A stretch of DNA of 64,000 bases from Nephrocerus scutellatus. Its lineage: Eukaryota > Arthropoda > Insecta > Diptera > Pipunculidae. Location: contig OX352766.1 of the NCBI GenBank assembly GCA_947095585.1, positions 21,256,939 to 21,320,938 of the forward strand. Reading direction: 5' to 3'. The notes beneath the pieces are model-generated. The model worked only from the letters and a program-made list of their open reading frames with translations, was not told where the DNA came from and made no database searches. Position 1 is the first letter of the stretch, and every line of letters begins with the position of its first letter. A program made the translations under genes and the position numbers. Below, piece after piece: positions 11,540-21,705 of the stretch.

Positions 11540-12085
11540 CAAAAAACATTGTTGGAATGACCACATATTCAAAGTCGCTAAAAATGCTGCGAAATTTCTA
11601 GGCTTCCTAACACGGTGAAAGGAACATTTTGCTCCCTATGATCTAGCTACTATATACAAGGCGTTTATTCGCTCCAAATTTGAGTAAAATTGTCATATCC
11701 TTGTCAGGTGTGCTTAAGAATACCTTGCAATTGGTGCAAAACTGAACGTTATAACTATCAGTGTTTGATCGCTTCTTCAACCAGCACTGCTCAAGAAAAA
11801 TAGCCAGTTGCGTGCTACCTCTCCTTAAATTCAACCGCATTATTCGTAGCGCTCTAAGTGCTCGTCAGTTTACCCTCGAACCAATTATCGGACGTACAGT
11901 TTAGTTCAGAGATTCATTCTTCAACCGTATAACTGGGGAATGCATTGCCAAGCTCTGTTTTTCCACATCACTGCGATGCACAGGCATTTAAAACACAAGC
12001 TCAAAGCTTCCTTATCGCCACGCTGTGCCAAGCAAATAGCCGAGCATTATAAGGGCAAGACCCCTTCACGCAAATTATTAAAATA
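11540..12085 (+). pseudogene. Jockey-type LINE polymerase relic (C-terminal)
   Basis: Conceptual plus-strand reading across frames gives VAKNAAKFLGFLTR, then LATIYKAFIRSKFE, then LARQFTLEP-like and RDSFFNRI segments. These fit the thumb and C-terminal part of Jockey-like LINE polymerases (xxIYKxFIRPKxEY, then the SFFxRT block). Several in-frame stops and frameshifts mark it as dead. The upstream 200 bp may be more of the same element but is too worn to assign. Confidence 0.55.
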
Positions 12086-12135
12086 AAAATTCTCTTTCTG
12101 GACATCTCATTCCAGATGTTCTACATGGAGGTATA

Positions 12136-12141
12136 TTTATT
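12136..12141 (-). terminator. Candidate polyadenylation signal AATAAA
   Basis: AATAAA on the minus strand about 240 bases after the stop codon of the Gly/His-rich gene. It is the first canonical hexamer I noticed downstream. Confidence 0.4.
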
Positions 12142-12380
12142 AAATGTGATTTGATTATTGAAAAAAAATTGATGGAATCAGTGGGTATTGGACATCAACT
12201 ATAAAAAATAACTCCATATTTACTCTTAGTCAATTCTTAGCGTTTTTAACAACATTAATTATTATTATATCAAAAACATAACAGAGAAGACGAAAGCAAT
12301 TATTTCTGTATCATCGCATTCCAATTTATAGCTCCCGTTTGTGAATTTACATAAGGATTTCTTTCAAAGATATGTCTTTT

Positions 12381-13735
12381 TTAGTTCCAATAATTTTCAT
12401 AGCCTGGAAGTGTACAAGGGGATTGAAAATAAGAAAATAAATTCAGAATTAATTGGCCATAGAGAACAATAATAGTTGAAATATATAGGAATATCTCTAT
12501 GGCTTCTATTACCTTCGTGTCCATTGCCGTAGTTTCCTCCATATCCATTGTAACTTCCATCACCGTTGCCATTGTGACCTCCATGACCGTTGCCATTGTG
12601 ACCGCCATGACCGTTGCCATTGTGACCGCCATGACCGTTGCCATTGTGACCTCCATGACCATGACCATTGTGACCTCCGTGACCATGACCATGATCATTT
12701 TGACCTCCATGACCGTTGCCATTGTGACCTACATGACCATGACCATTGTGACCTCCATGATGACCTCCATTGTGGTCTCCATGGTCATCGTGTCCTTGTC
12801 CGCAATGTCTGCAGTGGCCATTGTTACCTCCATGTCCATTGCAGTGTCCATGGCTGCCACAGTTTCCGTGACCTCCGTGATCTCCGTGACCTCCATGATC
12901 TCCGTGACGTCCGTGATCTCCGTGACCTCCGTGATGAACGTGAACAACGTGGACAACGTGACCACCATGGCCGTGATTACCGCCATGGCCGTGATGACCT
13001 CCATGACCGTGATGCCCTCCATGGCCGTGATGCCCTCCATGGCCGTGATGACCTCCATGCCCGTGATGACCTCCATGGCCGTGATGACCTCCATGCCCGT
13101 GATGACCTCCATGGCCGTGATGACCGCCATGTCCATAATAACCTCCATGGCCATAATAACCTCCATGGCCACCGTAACCTCCATGGTGGCCGTATCCTAC
13201 CGTCCTACCGTAACCTCCATGGCCACCGTAACCTCCTTGACCACTATAATAGCCTCCATGACTACCATAGCCTCCATATCCATGATTATAACTAGGTCCT
13301 CGATAGTAGTTGCCGCCACCATAGTAAGGCTTTTTGAAAAGCTTAAACACTGCGAATCACGATTTTTAAATAAATTAGTAAAAAGGCATGCATTCATTCA
13401 AAGAATAATTAAAGATTTCCGAAATCAACGCTTCATCTAGGCACCTGTTATAAAATACTTACAATGATCAAATGTCTCTGAGGTTTCCATGTCGCCATCT
13501 TGAGTTGTGTCGCTCACGTCCATGTCTTCATTGTCATTGTTGTCGGTGGTTACAATTGTGGTGTCAGTTGTTGTGTTTTCAACCGCAGCAGAAATACACA
13601 CAAATAACTGTAAAATTATTTAAATCAAAAATTACAAAGTATATTTTATTGTAATAATAGTATGACCGATGCGAGGATAGATTTTGTTCCAAAGCAACCT
13701 ACCAAAACACACAGGATCTGGGAAAACCTCCTCAT
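12381..13735 (-). CDS. Secreted Gly/His-rich repeat protein, four exons
   Basis: I assemble four coding exons on the minus strand: 13703-13735, 13463-13607, 12513-13349 and 12381-12403. All borders are GT/AG (donors GTAGGT, GTAAGT, GTAATA) and the phases agree, giving 346 codons including TAA. Exons 1-2 join to MRRFSQILCVLLFVCISAA, a classic signal peptide, probably cut before VENTTT. Residues ~20-60 form a Thr/Asp/Glu-rich acidic linker. From ~61 the protein is Gly/His/Tyr-rich: YGGGNYY and GGYGG repeats, then tandem GGHHGH units, then GGHNGNGH units. Exon 4 supplies the tail GYENYWN. It has no Cys-rich or enzymatic domain. Such proteins are known as cuticle or eggshell components and as Gly/His antifungal peptides (tenecin-3 type); His repeats could bind metal. 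The exon structure is seen in the sequence; the function is not. The central repeat is prone to length change. Confidence 0.85.
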
Positions 13736-13790
13736 CGTGTCCCTTAGATTTGCGAGATTGGTTTACGAGTTTCAGCAAGGAATTGTTTAG

Positions 13791-13804
13791 CTTTTTATTT
13801 TGCC
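13791..13804 (-). promoter_or_regulatory. Candidate TATA-like element of the Gly/His-rich gene
   Basis: The minus strand reads GGCAAAATAAAAAG about 56-69 bases before the start codon. This would place the transcription start near 13,765 and give a short leader. No clear initiator was identified, so the call is weak. Confidence 0.3.
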
Positions 13805-13805
13805 C

Positions 13806-15110
13806 AACCGATGATGACAATTAATAGATACTGCAACTGGGTCTGAAGCAGCTACTTTGCAAGGTAGCTGCTTTAAGAATATGTTGGTTCTGACGTTTCC
13901 CTCAAATTTATACTTTTATTTGGGCTCGAATCCCTGCATTTAAAGACTGAATTGTTAGGCTCCAAATTGATTCCGTCTTGGAAAATATTTGTCTTAAGAA
14001 TGTTTTGCTGTATGTGTGTTGCAAACAAAATAATTGTATCTGCAACTAACCCAAACAACTCATTGCTCAAAATGCAGTGTGACTTTAAAGAGATATATGA
14101 CTTAATAATCTTAATTACCGCATCTTCAGGCAAAAACTGCTAGATTGACTTATCAATTTCTTTAGTGCTTAGATTTGCACGCTGCCCAAGTGCAGGCGAA
14201 AATTAGAATGCCAAGAATTGCAGAGTTATTTGTTTTTTAATTGGCTACAACTGAGCTGATACACATTTGCATGTGTTTAGCTTAGCAGAACTTAGATGGA
14301 TAGGTAAAGGTGGCCTTGAGCAAAACACGCGCAATCCTAATAAATATCTATCGCTAACTGCAGCACTGTTTTTGAAAAACAAGTCTACTGTCGAGCCACA
14401 TGTTGCACAATTATTTGTTTTATACATTAAGTTGAGCAAAAAACAAGGACAAATAACTTTTTTAATCCCCTATTAAATATTAGACAATATTTAACTGTCA
14501 GAAGATACTACTATGTTTTGGTAGATTGCTTTTTTATAAGGAAACCTAGTACTCTGTAGCTGCAACAGTCCAGCAATTTTTTGTTTCGTGTGTGATTACT
14601 GGACATCACATCTCCGCACGACTTTTTATTATCAATATTTGTTACCAAGAATTTTCTAATTTTCTTATACAAAATAATACATTTTTTTAGATCTTGTTCT
14701 AAAACAAGTAATTTTGGCAAGGGAAACTTTACGATAAACAGATTTTCCGACATTTTCAATGTAAAGGTATTAGCATTTAGATAAAAAATAGCTTTGCTAA
14801 CATGAGAATGTGGATAACTTCAAAAGCTGTAAAATACAACGAAAGCCGGTAATTTTCAAAATTCTAGGGAGTCATAATATGTAAAGGGTTATTTCAGTTA
14901 CATCTCCCCAATAGGGTTCATCAGCTATGTTTGAATTAAGCTGCAATTTGTTTGACTTTTCAATTTTAATCAGTGAAAATCACAAGCTTCACGTATGCAC
15001 AGAGTGGCTCTACGCCGAAATATCATCAGCATACCAATTCAGTGTTTTAAAATTTTATATAAATATTTTCGTTGCAAGACAATTGACAATTAAATAATAG
15101 GTCTCTCTTT
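13806..15110. other. No gene recognised
   Basis: Several 60-90 codon minus-strand frames (for example 13873-14133 and 14511-14759) carry no motif I recognise. They could be worn transposon protein. No repeats shared with the rest of the window were noticed. Confidence 0.35.
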
Positions 15111-15115
15111 ATAAT

Positions 15116-15668
15116 GTGAGCTTCAAGGTCAGAAGGGCTAAGCCCTTCCTGCAGTGTGACTGGCTGGTGGGGGATGATGTGGCTAACAGGAGCCTTAGTC
15201 AGTGCAGGGTGCTACTTGTGGAAGTAACCATTATGTCTAGATGGTCAACCAGATGGAATGAATGTGAGAATGGAAGGGTCACGTTCGAGTTCATCAACGA
15301 CGTTCAATATGCCAGGTTAACCATGGAGTTCGATTTTAGCCTTAAGTTGGGCTTTTTGCTCACTGTTTACCTGAATGCAATTTTTGCATCAAAGCCACCT
15401 CAGTGAGTCTGAAAGCTGTGGTTGTGGTTCTCTTAGGGAAGACTGGCGACATGTTCTCTGCGAATGTCCGTTGTACTCGAACGTCAGTGATTTGAATGCG
15501 ATGGGGATTCAGTGGCTAAACGGTGTGTATGATGTTGGATCAGCTCTAGACTTTGGTTTAGATAGACTCTACGGAAGAAGTTGAAGTGTATGCTAGATTA
15601 GTGTTTGGGCGGCGGAGAGCTAGGCAGCTCGGTGTTGCGGGTGTCGACGTCGACAGACTGACTGACTA
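15116..15668 (+). pseudogene. R1-like LINE, C-terminal fragment of ORF2
   Basis: Three frames together give the end of an R1-like LINE polymerase. They are RWSTRWNE...GRVTFEFI...FDFSLKLGFLLT, then SESCGCGSLREDWRHVLCEC with PLY, then EEVEVYARLVFGRRRARQLG and a stop at 15,666-15,668. The C-x-C...H...C arrangement in DWRHVLCECPLY is the zinc-knuckle-like motif typical of the R1 clade C-terminus. Frameshifts fall near 15,380 and 15,570. The reverse transcriptase is absent, so it is a 5'-truncated dead copy. About 130 bp of 3' untranslated sequence follows and the terminal-repeat element D begins at once at 15,798, where the left palindrome arm also begins. Confidence 0.75.
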
Positions 15669-15797
15669 ATTACGAAAGGACAGATGGACAACTTGGACGG
15701 AATTGGACGACTTAGGGACGATAAACTGACTGACTATGGGCCACCAGTCCCGAGTTGTTAGACTCAACTGGAGTAGTGGCTACGTGGACTTGTGAAA

Positions 15798-16658
15798 TTA
15801 AAAAAACAACCCATAAAAAATAAAATTTTTCATCTAAATTCTCTAATCGCAGAAATTGATATGGGAGTTCCTCGATCCTGGGTCATTTTTTTTTTATTTT
15901 TTTATTGTAGGAGAAAATAATCGAAAGAGACATTTGACATCAGATGTTAAAATTGAAAATGCGTGAAAATGAGCACGCTCATACTCTGAGCAAATAAGAA
16001 ACACGAACATTTATCTTGAGAACTCTTTGACTGCTCTGAACTAATTTATGAAAACGCGAAATGACAGAATATTGCGAAAACTTGTTGTTCTATCTGTAAG
16101 TTGATATCGACAACAAAAAAACGACATCAATAAAAATACAATTCAGTAAATAAGTAAGTAAATTGAATTAAGCATAAAATATTTATGTCTCGTTTCATTT
16201 GCTGGGTTCATTTGTGCGTGCGCTAAGATTTCTCTCTCTCTCTCCACCAAAACCATGCAGTGCAGCCGACTGCGCAGCACACACCGCACACAGTCCATAA
16301 AGGGCGACGAATATCTGATGCCAGTATAGATATTTAAAAAATGTATAAGGGCCTTGCGGCCGAACCCGGGACCCGATCACTACCAAATTTTCGAAAAAGT
16401 ATTGTTTATTGGGTATACACAGGTGTGTAAAATTTGAAGAAAATCGGGTAAATTTTTGTATGGGAGCCCCCCGACCCCGCAGCCCGAGGGGCCTCAAAAT
16501 TTAATAGAAAGTGTTGTCTCCGGAAATACACATGTGTGCCAAATTTCAATAAAATCGGGCTGTAGAAAGTGGGTTAAAAATTTATCGCAAGAATCCATGA
16601 CAAATCCACAAGCCCACAAACACACGGGCAAGTAAAGTTAATATAGAGAATTTAAAAA
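15798..16658 (+). mobile_element. Short terminal-repeat element D, long variant
   Basis: Has the family ends (AAAAAAACAACCCAT...AAATTCTCTAATCGC and GTTAATATAGAGAATTTAA). It carries an extra ~400 bp interior with ATTGTAGGAGAAAATAATCG, TTGATATCGACAAC, a (TC)n tract and CAGCCGACTGCGCAGCACAC. The same interior occurs at about 20,030-20,620 and, reversed, at 24,080-24,240. It forms the outer end of the left palindrome arm. Confidence 0.6.
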
Positions 16659-16917
16659 CTCGTCGGTTTCTTAGTATATTATATAATAGTATTTGGCTTT
16701 CAATTTGGAAGCAAAGGCATCAATTGAAATAAAATACCAAATTTTGTTATTTGTGTTTTGTTTATTTTTTGACATACATTCTTGGTCAATATAATTTTTG
16801 GGAAATGTAAAAATTCCTTTATAATAATAATTGATAGTTCGGAGAGAAATTTACAGACTTAATAACATGTAATTATAAAAGAAACCATTTTTTTTGCTAA
16901 AAAATCAAATAAATTTG

Positions 16918-17230
16918 GTATCGTTTCGATTTAGAATTACTTCATAAAAGTAGTATAATTAGGTTTAAGGTAGTATAATAGTGCGGCTAATGAAATAGTA
17001 GTATAATACCTTGATTGCAATTTAGCAGCAGCACTGGTCATAAGCAATTTTGACAGATAAAGACTTTTCACGTAGTCGCCAGCATGTGGCTAGACTACTG
17101 CATGAGGCAAGAGTGAACCGATTCGGCAATTATGTACAAGATTTTACTACTTTCCGTCATTAAATTTACACTAACCCAAAGAAAGAAAAAACATAACACA
17201 ACAATAAAATTGTATGCTATACACCTCGTA
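16918..17230. repeat. Dispersed repeat (as at 5.7 kb), left arm
   Basis: Uninterrupted relative of 5,700-6,045; mirrored at 41,705-42,017. It joins directly onto the LINE fragment that follows, suggesting both belong to one older element. Confidence 0.65.
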
Positions 17231-18074
17231 CATATACGAAAATGACATCTCACCTTCAGGAGTCTAGACTCATTTGCGACCGAAATCGGCCTTCTGGTTT
17301 GATGTTCTGGAGTCGTTTGGTCAGGCAGTGCTTGACGAAACATGTTCACTGTACAACGCAGTTGCGAAAGTACAGACTGGTATTTGTCGTTGACTGTATT
17401 AAGAGTCCTGTTAAAAATCCTCTGCAGGCGCTTCCTCAGTCGTTGCTTGTGAGCATATATTGCCTGTATATGCCCAGGCAGGTGTTGGAAGCGATCCCTG
17501 CTGGTGCGTATTGTTTTCTCTCGATCGATGGCTGTGTTTACCGCAATCTCGAAATTTCTGATAGTATCATCAATTTCGTTATTCTCCAGATTTCTGCAGT
17601 CCTCTGGAATTGTTTAATCAGCTTCAACTTCAGATCTAAACCGGTTCCAGTTTACTTTCCTGTATGCACAGTATGTGTGCCTAGAGGAGATGCCGCAGAC
17701 AGTTTGCAGATCCCGTTGGATGTCTTCCCTCGTTGCGTTGCAGTGATTGTACACAGATATCATCAGCAAGGTCTCAACCTCGTTGACTTTGATGCTGACA
17801 GCTGTTGCTTCCATGCTACGCAACCCACCTTCTCGCCTGCCATAGTGTCCTTGATAAGGACCGCCGTCCCAGAGCGTCCACTGCTTTTATCGACCCTGTG
17901 GATATTGTATCCGTCTGGACTGAACGGGTTTCTCCCTGTGAGATTTGTTTCCTGTAAAAGAAGAATGTCAGGTTTATTAGTTTTAATAAATAATTTAAGT
18001 GTGATACGCCTTGCTAAAGAATAAATGGAGTTCACATTATATGAGAATATACTTATCCTTCTTATTGTGAACAT
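17231..18074 (-). pseudogene. Jockey/LOA-like LINE ORF2 fragment (endonuclease start), left arm
   Basis: On the minus strand ORF2 opens at 18,074 with MFTIRRISIFSYNVNSI and continues KPDILLLQETNL, GYNIHRVD and GTAVLIKDT. This is the N-terminus of an endonuclease/exonuclease/phosphatase (AP-like) domain; the N of YNVNSI and the E of LLQET are the usual metal-site residues. A frameshift follows near 17,970-17,960 (in the GCGAGAAGG region), then a deletion joins GISSRH to a KVNWNRFRSEVE linker, and a TAA stop breaks it again. The fragment ends before any reverse transcriptase motif. ORF2 overlaps the end of ORF1 by 13 bases, a usual LINE arrangement. The clade assignment (Jockey or LOA) is a judgement from motif style. 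Confidence 0.7.
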
Positions 18075-19148
18075 AATTCACAAATAAGTCGACCCAAAAC
18101 GTTGTCGTCTTTCTTGTTGTCTGCGTTTCTCGGGCATTGGCCAGGTAAGTGTTCGTCTTTGCACTTGACACATCTATATTTCATGCCGCAATTGCTTGCG
18201 ACATGTCCAAACTGTTGACAATTTTTGCATTGGGTAATGCCTGCTGGTTTTAGCTTTTCCCAATGCACCAGCTGGTTCATCAGGAGGGTTGTTGAGCATA
18301 CTGCTGCCTTATCGCAGTTCTTCTCAAGCTCTACAATGAAATGGTTAAATTTCCTGTCGTTCCTCTGTGATTTGAAGGGTTTGACCTCCACTACAGGGAC
18401 ACCCTCTGCCGTCAACGCTTCCTTGACATCCTCAGTGTCAAAGGAGTGGTGAATACCTTTAGGGACCAACAATTCTTTCCTGTCCTCCTTAGCGGTATAG
18501 GTATTGAATTCAGTCTTTCCCGACTATAGGAAAGACCGAATTCGCTGGTGGCCGTATTTGTTCATGGTAACGACCGATTTGCTGCTATTGATGTTGCGAA
18601 TTCTGCAACTAATATTACCACTCTTCGTGAACTTTGTGAGTTCAGCGACGTTCAGTCTGAAACAGATTATTGGTGGGATAGCAAATGGTTTGGTTGCTGG
18701 TCCAGTAATCTGCGTGGTTATGTTTCCTGGAGCGGTTGGTTGTGATGACTGCACCGTTTTACGTTGCACCTCTTTTGGTTTTGTTGTTTTCTTCACAACA
18801 ATTGGTTTTGGCGAAATCCTGACATCATTGACTACTGAAGGCGAAGATGAAGAATCTTCTTCTTTTTGCCTTTACTGGCATGGTTTCGGGAGATGATCGA
18901 TCCTTGCGACTATCGTCGTTGCTAAAATTATTCTCTCCGCCGCTGCTGGCTTCGGACGCTTCGGTATCCGATTCCTCGACAACGCTTATGGTTTCCTCCT
19001 CTGAAGTCGCTGAATGGCACAGCTGATTCACTTCATCCAGGCTTCGGTACAACGACAAGAGGAAATCCCCACCATGGTTGGTGACTTGTTCCTTAATTAA
19101 GGATAAGACCTCGTATACTTTTTCCTTCCTTTTTGATTTTTTCCCCAT
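18062..19148 (-). pseudogene. Jockey/LOA-like LINE ORF1 (Gag-like, zinc knuckle), left arm
   Basis: The minus-strand ORF1 starts at 19,148 (MGKKSKRKEKVYEVL), passes a Ser/Asp/Glu-rich segment, then IPPIICFRLNVAELTKF. It ends with ITQCKNCQQFGHVASNC followed by CVKCKDEHLPGQC, i.e. paired CCHC zinc knuckles of LINE ORF1 nucleic-acid-binding proteins. Two frameshifts break it: one near 18,845 in an A/G-rich run and one near 18,535. The frame that should follow the second break (SGKTEFNTYTAKEDRKELL) is readable, so the breaks are recent. Left and right arms share these breaks, which therefore predate the inverted duplication. Confidence 0.8.
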
Positions 19149-19174
19149 TTTATAGGGCTGATTGGGTACCCAGA

Positions 19175-19465
19175 CACTTACTCGAAAAACATTTACTCGA
19201 AAAACATTTGCTCGAAAAACATTTTCTCGAAAAACATTTTCTCGAAAAACATTTTCTCGAAAACTAAATAGTCTATGTTTTCATCCTTCTAAAAACTATC
19301 GCGAGTAATTTTTGTTCGCGAAACGAGAGTTTTTTTTTAAATTTTTCGGTTATTTATTTTACCAAAAAATTACGTTCGAGCAAATGTTTTTCGAGAAAAT
19401 GTTTTCGAGCAAATGTTTTTCGAGCAAATGTTTTTCGAGCAAATGTTTTTCGAGTAAATGTCATG
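19175..19465. repeat. Foldback-like element with inverted 15 bp tandem repeats
   Basis: Several copies of CTCGAAAAACATTT(G/T/A) occur at about 19,181-19,262. They are followed by a ~110 bp loop and then several copies of the reverse complement, CGAGCAAATGTTTTT, to 19,460. The two halves can pair into a long hairpin. Inverted terminal repeats made of short tandem units are the hallmark of foldback (FB-like) transposons. It lies immediately upstream of the LINE ORF1. The right-arm copy is 30 bp shorter in the repeats. Confidence 0.6.
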
Positions 19466-19528
19466 GAATCGCTGATTGAAAGGAAAACCATTTCTGAAAA
19501 TAAAAAATAAAAAAATTGAGAAAAAAAT

Positions 19529-19593
19529 TTCCGTTACTCTAGTGGTTAGTGCGTTGTACTATCGAGCGGATGGTTTGACGTTTGAATCCCAAA
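19529..19593 (+). other. tRNA-like fragment (possible SINE head)
   Basis: CTCTAGTGGTTAGTGCG resembles a tRNA D-arm with internal promoter box A. About 40 bases later GACGTTTGAATCCC resembles the T-arm (box B), with one mismatch to GWTCRANNC. The spacing suits a tRNA, but no acceptor stem pairs and an A-run follows. A tRNA-derived SINE fragment or degraded tRNA copy fits better than a working tRNA gene. Mirrored at 39,225-39,289. Confidence 0.4.
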
Positions 19594-19612
19594 AAAAAAA
19601 CCAGAACCCAAA

Positions 19613-20022
19613 AATAATCTATATCTATATAAAAAGTTAAACTTTTTGTGTATGTATGTATGTTCCCTATAGACTGCCAAACCATTGAACCGATCGCGTT
19701 CAAACTTTGCATCTTTTAAAATTGGTCAAACTCCTGGGTCAAGTGGTCACCCCATACGAATTGTTTTTAAAAATGTTTTTATGAATTTTTTAGAATTTTA
19801 GTATCTAAAGAATTAAGTATTTAAAGAAAACAATACATACCGTTATAGTTTGGAAGGCGTCGGACACTCCCTGATTTATTTTCTTCATATTTTTCGCTTT
19901 TTTATAAACCTTATTTTCATAAAATGCCAGTAAATGCGCAGTTGAGCTCTGTAGCGCTAACTGCCTGGTAGCGAAACGTAATGAACTCTCCTGGCGGGTG
20001 GTGCGGGTAGCGAACACCTGTA
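19613..20022 (-). mobile_element. Dispersed element (CTAGCTGTTCCCGGGCGC family), left arm
   Basis: Reverse-orientation, shorter relative of 6,046-6,804. It shares the CGCTACCCGCAC start, GCGATCGGTTCAATGGTTTG and the GTATGTATGTATG tract. It has no coding capacity. Confidence 0.55.
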
Positions 20023-20027
20023 AATAA

Positions 20028-20790
20028 TAAAAACAACCCATAAAAATTTTAAAATTTTTCATCTAAATTCTCTAATCGCAGAAATTGATATGGGAGCCCC
20101 TCGATCCTGGGCCATTTTTTTTATTGTAGGAGAAAATAATCGAAAGAGACATTTGATATCAGATGTCAAATTTGAAAATGCTCAGATCATTTTATTCTGA
20201 GCACTTAGAGCACGCTCATACTCTGATCAAATAAGAAACACGAGCATTTCTCTTGAGAACTCTTTGACAGCTCTGAACTAATTTATGAAAACGCCAAATG
20301 ACAGAATATTGCGAAAACTTGTTGTTCTATCTGTAAGTTGATATCGACAACAAAAAAAACGACATCAATATGAATACAATTCAATAAATAAGTAAGTTGA
20401 ATTAAGCATAAAACATGTATGTCTCGTTTCATTTGCTGGGTTCATTTGTGCGTGAGCTAAGATTTCTCTCTCTCTCTACCACCAAAACCATGCAGCGCAG
20501 CCGACTGCGCAGCACACACCGCACACAGTCTATAAAGAGCGACGAATATCTGATTCCAGTATAGATATTTAAAAAATGTATAAGGGCCTTGCGGCCGAAC
20601 CCGAGACCCGATCACTACCAAACCCACTTCCCATAACCCGATTTTAGTGTAATTTTGCACACATGTATATTCCCGGTGACAATACTTTCTGTTAAAATTT
20701 GAGGTCCCTCGGACCTCGGGGTCAAAATATTTTTTAAAAAATTTACCCGATTTTCTTAAAATTTTATACAAATGTGTATCTACAATCTTC
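20028..20790 (+). mobile_element. Terminal-repeat family, D-type relative, left arm
   Basis: Starts AAAACAACCCATAAAAATTT with TAAATTCTCTAATCGC and carries the same long interior as element D. Its right end does not reach the usual GTTAATATAG terminus but runs through an inverted GGACCTCGGGGTC unit into the LINE at about 20,790. It is probably a rearranged or composite copy. Mirror: 38,028-38,790. Confidence 0.5.
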
Positions 20791-20794
20791 TTCT

Positions 20795-21705
20795 GTCTTT
20801 CTTTATGTCCTGTATCCCCTTGTGGGTCCTAGGGCCTCTTCAGCTCTCTCCAACTCTTCCCCAATTGCCGTGCCTCCTCCTCAACTGTTCTGCGCCATGT
20901 ATTTCTCGGATGACCCGTTCTTCTACCATCCTGAGATTCCTCCGTTTCCAGTTGATAAAGCTGCGCGAAGTACATCGCTAATCACCAACAAAAAAAGGAT
21001 CGGCGATAGAATGCAACCTTGTCGTACCCCACTTAGGATCTCGAATTCCTCTGACAGCTTTCCTCTATGCAGCACATGACATTTAGAGCCATCATAGGTT
21101 GCTTTAATAATAGCTATTAGTTTATCGGGTATACCTCTCCTGCGCAAGGCGAGCCAGATGAACTGTCTGTTGACACTGTCAAACGCCTTCTCAAAATCGA
21201 TGAACAGCAGGTGCAGTGGTGACCGGAATTCAACGCACTGTTCAATAATGATCCGCAGGGTGTTTATGTGGTCTACACAGGAGGATCCAGTGCAGAAACC
21301 TGCTTGTTCGGCATCGAGTGTATCTTCCAGATGTTCCTTAATACGCTCAAGTACTACTTTGGCTATTACTTTTGCAACTGCAGGGAGAACGCAAATGCCT
21401 CTCCAGTTTTCGCACTCCATAAGACTGCCTTTTTTAGGGAGCTTGACAATCATTCCCTTCTTCCACTCGTCGGGGAAACTTTCTACCTCTCAAGCTCTCT
21501 CTACAAGAGGATATAAAAGCTCTGCTGATGTCGTTGGAGCTGCACGCAGAAGCTCTGCGGGTATACCATCTAGTCCTACCGACTTGTTGTTCTTTAGTGC
21601 CTTAATCGCGGTAGCGATCTCGTCTTTACTGGGAGTTGAGGTGCGAATTCGGGAAATTGTTACTTCCGGCATCTCCGTTTGATTTAGGTGCACTTGCATT
21701 TCTTG
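20795..21705 (-). pseudogene. RTE-like LINE reverse transcriptase, internally deleted, left arm
   Basis: Minus-strand reading gives STPSKDEIATAIKALKNNKS with VGLDGIPAELL, then FPDEWKKGMIVKLPKKG, AEQAGFCTGSSCVDHI, motif A FIDFEKAFDSV and motif B GVRQGCILSPILF. It then stops at LRAALSTGNGG, where a deletion joins straight to the C-terminal SQDGRRTGHPRNTWRRT segment. The catalytic YxDD box and the thumb are gone. A TGA interrupts LVERA-EVESFPDEW and a second deletion removes part of the tail. The copy cannot encode an active polymerase. The 3' tail matches the LINE end at 7.4-7.6 kb. The right arm carries the same lesions (37,113-38,023). Confidence 0.85.

Noticed and set aside
12499..13440. Long plus-strand frame (313 codons, rich in Met/Thr/Val/Ser) opposite the Gly/His-rich gene
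   Set aside because: It is the antisense of GGN/CAY repeat codons, which cannot form stops. The composition is purely periodic and there is no start, splice or domain support.
17242..18024. 260-codon plus-strand frame in the left arm (mirror 40,911-41,693)
   Set aside because: It is antisense to the LINE ORF2 endonuclease fragment, which has clear family motifs.
19529..19593. Functional tRNA gene
   Set aside because: No acceptor-stem pairing, imperfect box B and no clear anticodon arm.
21158..21682. 174-codon plus-strand frame (mirror 37,136-37,660)
   Set aside because: Shadow of the reverse transcriptase frame on the other strand.
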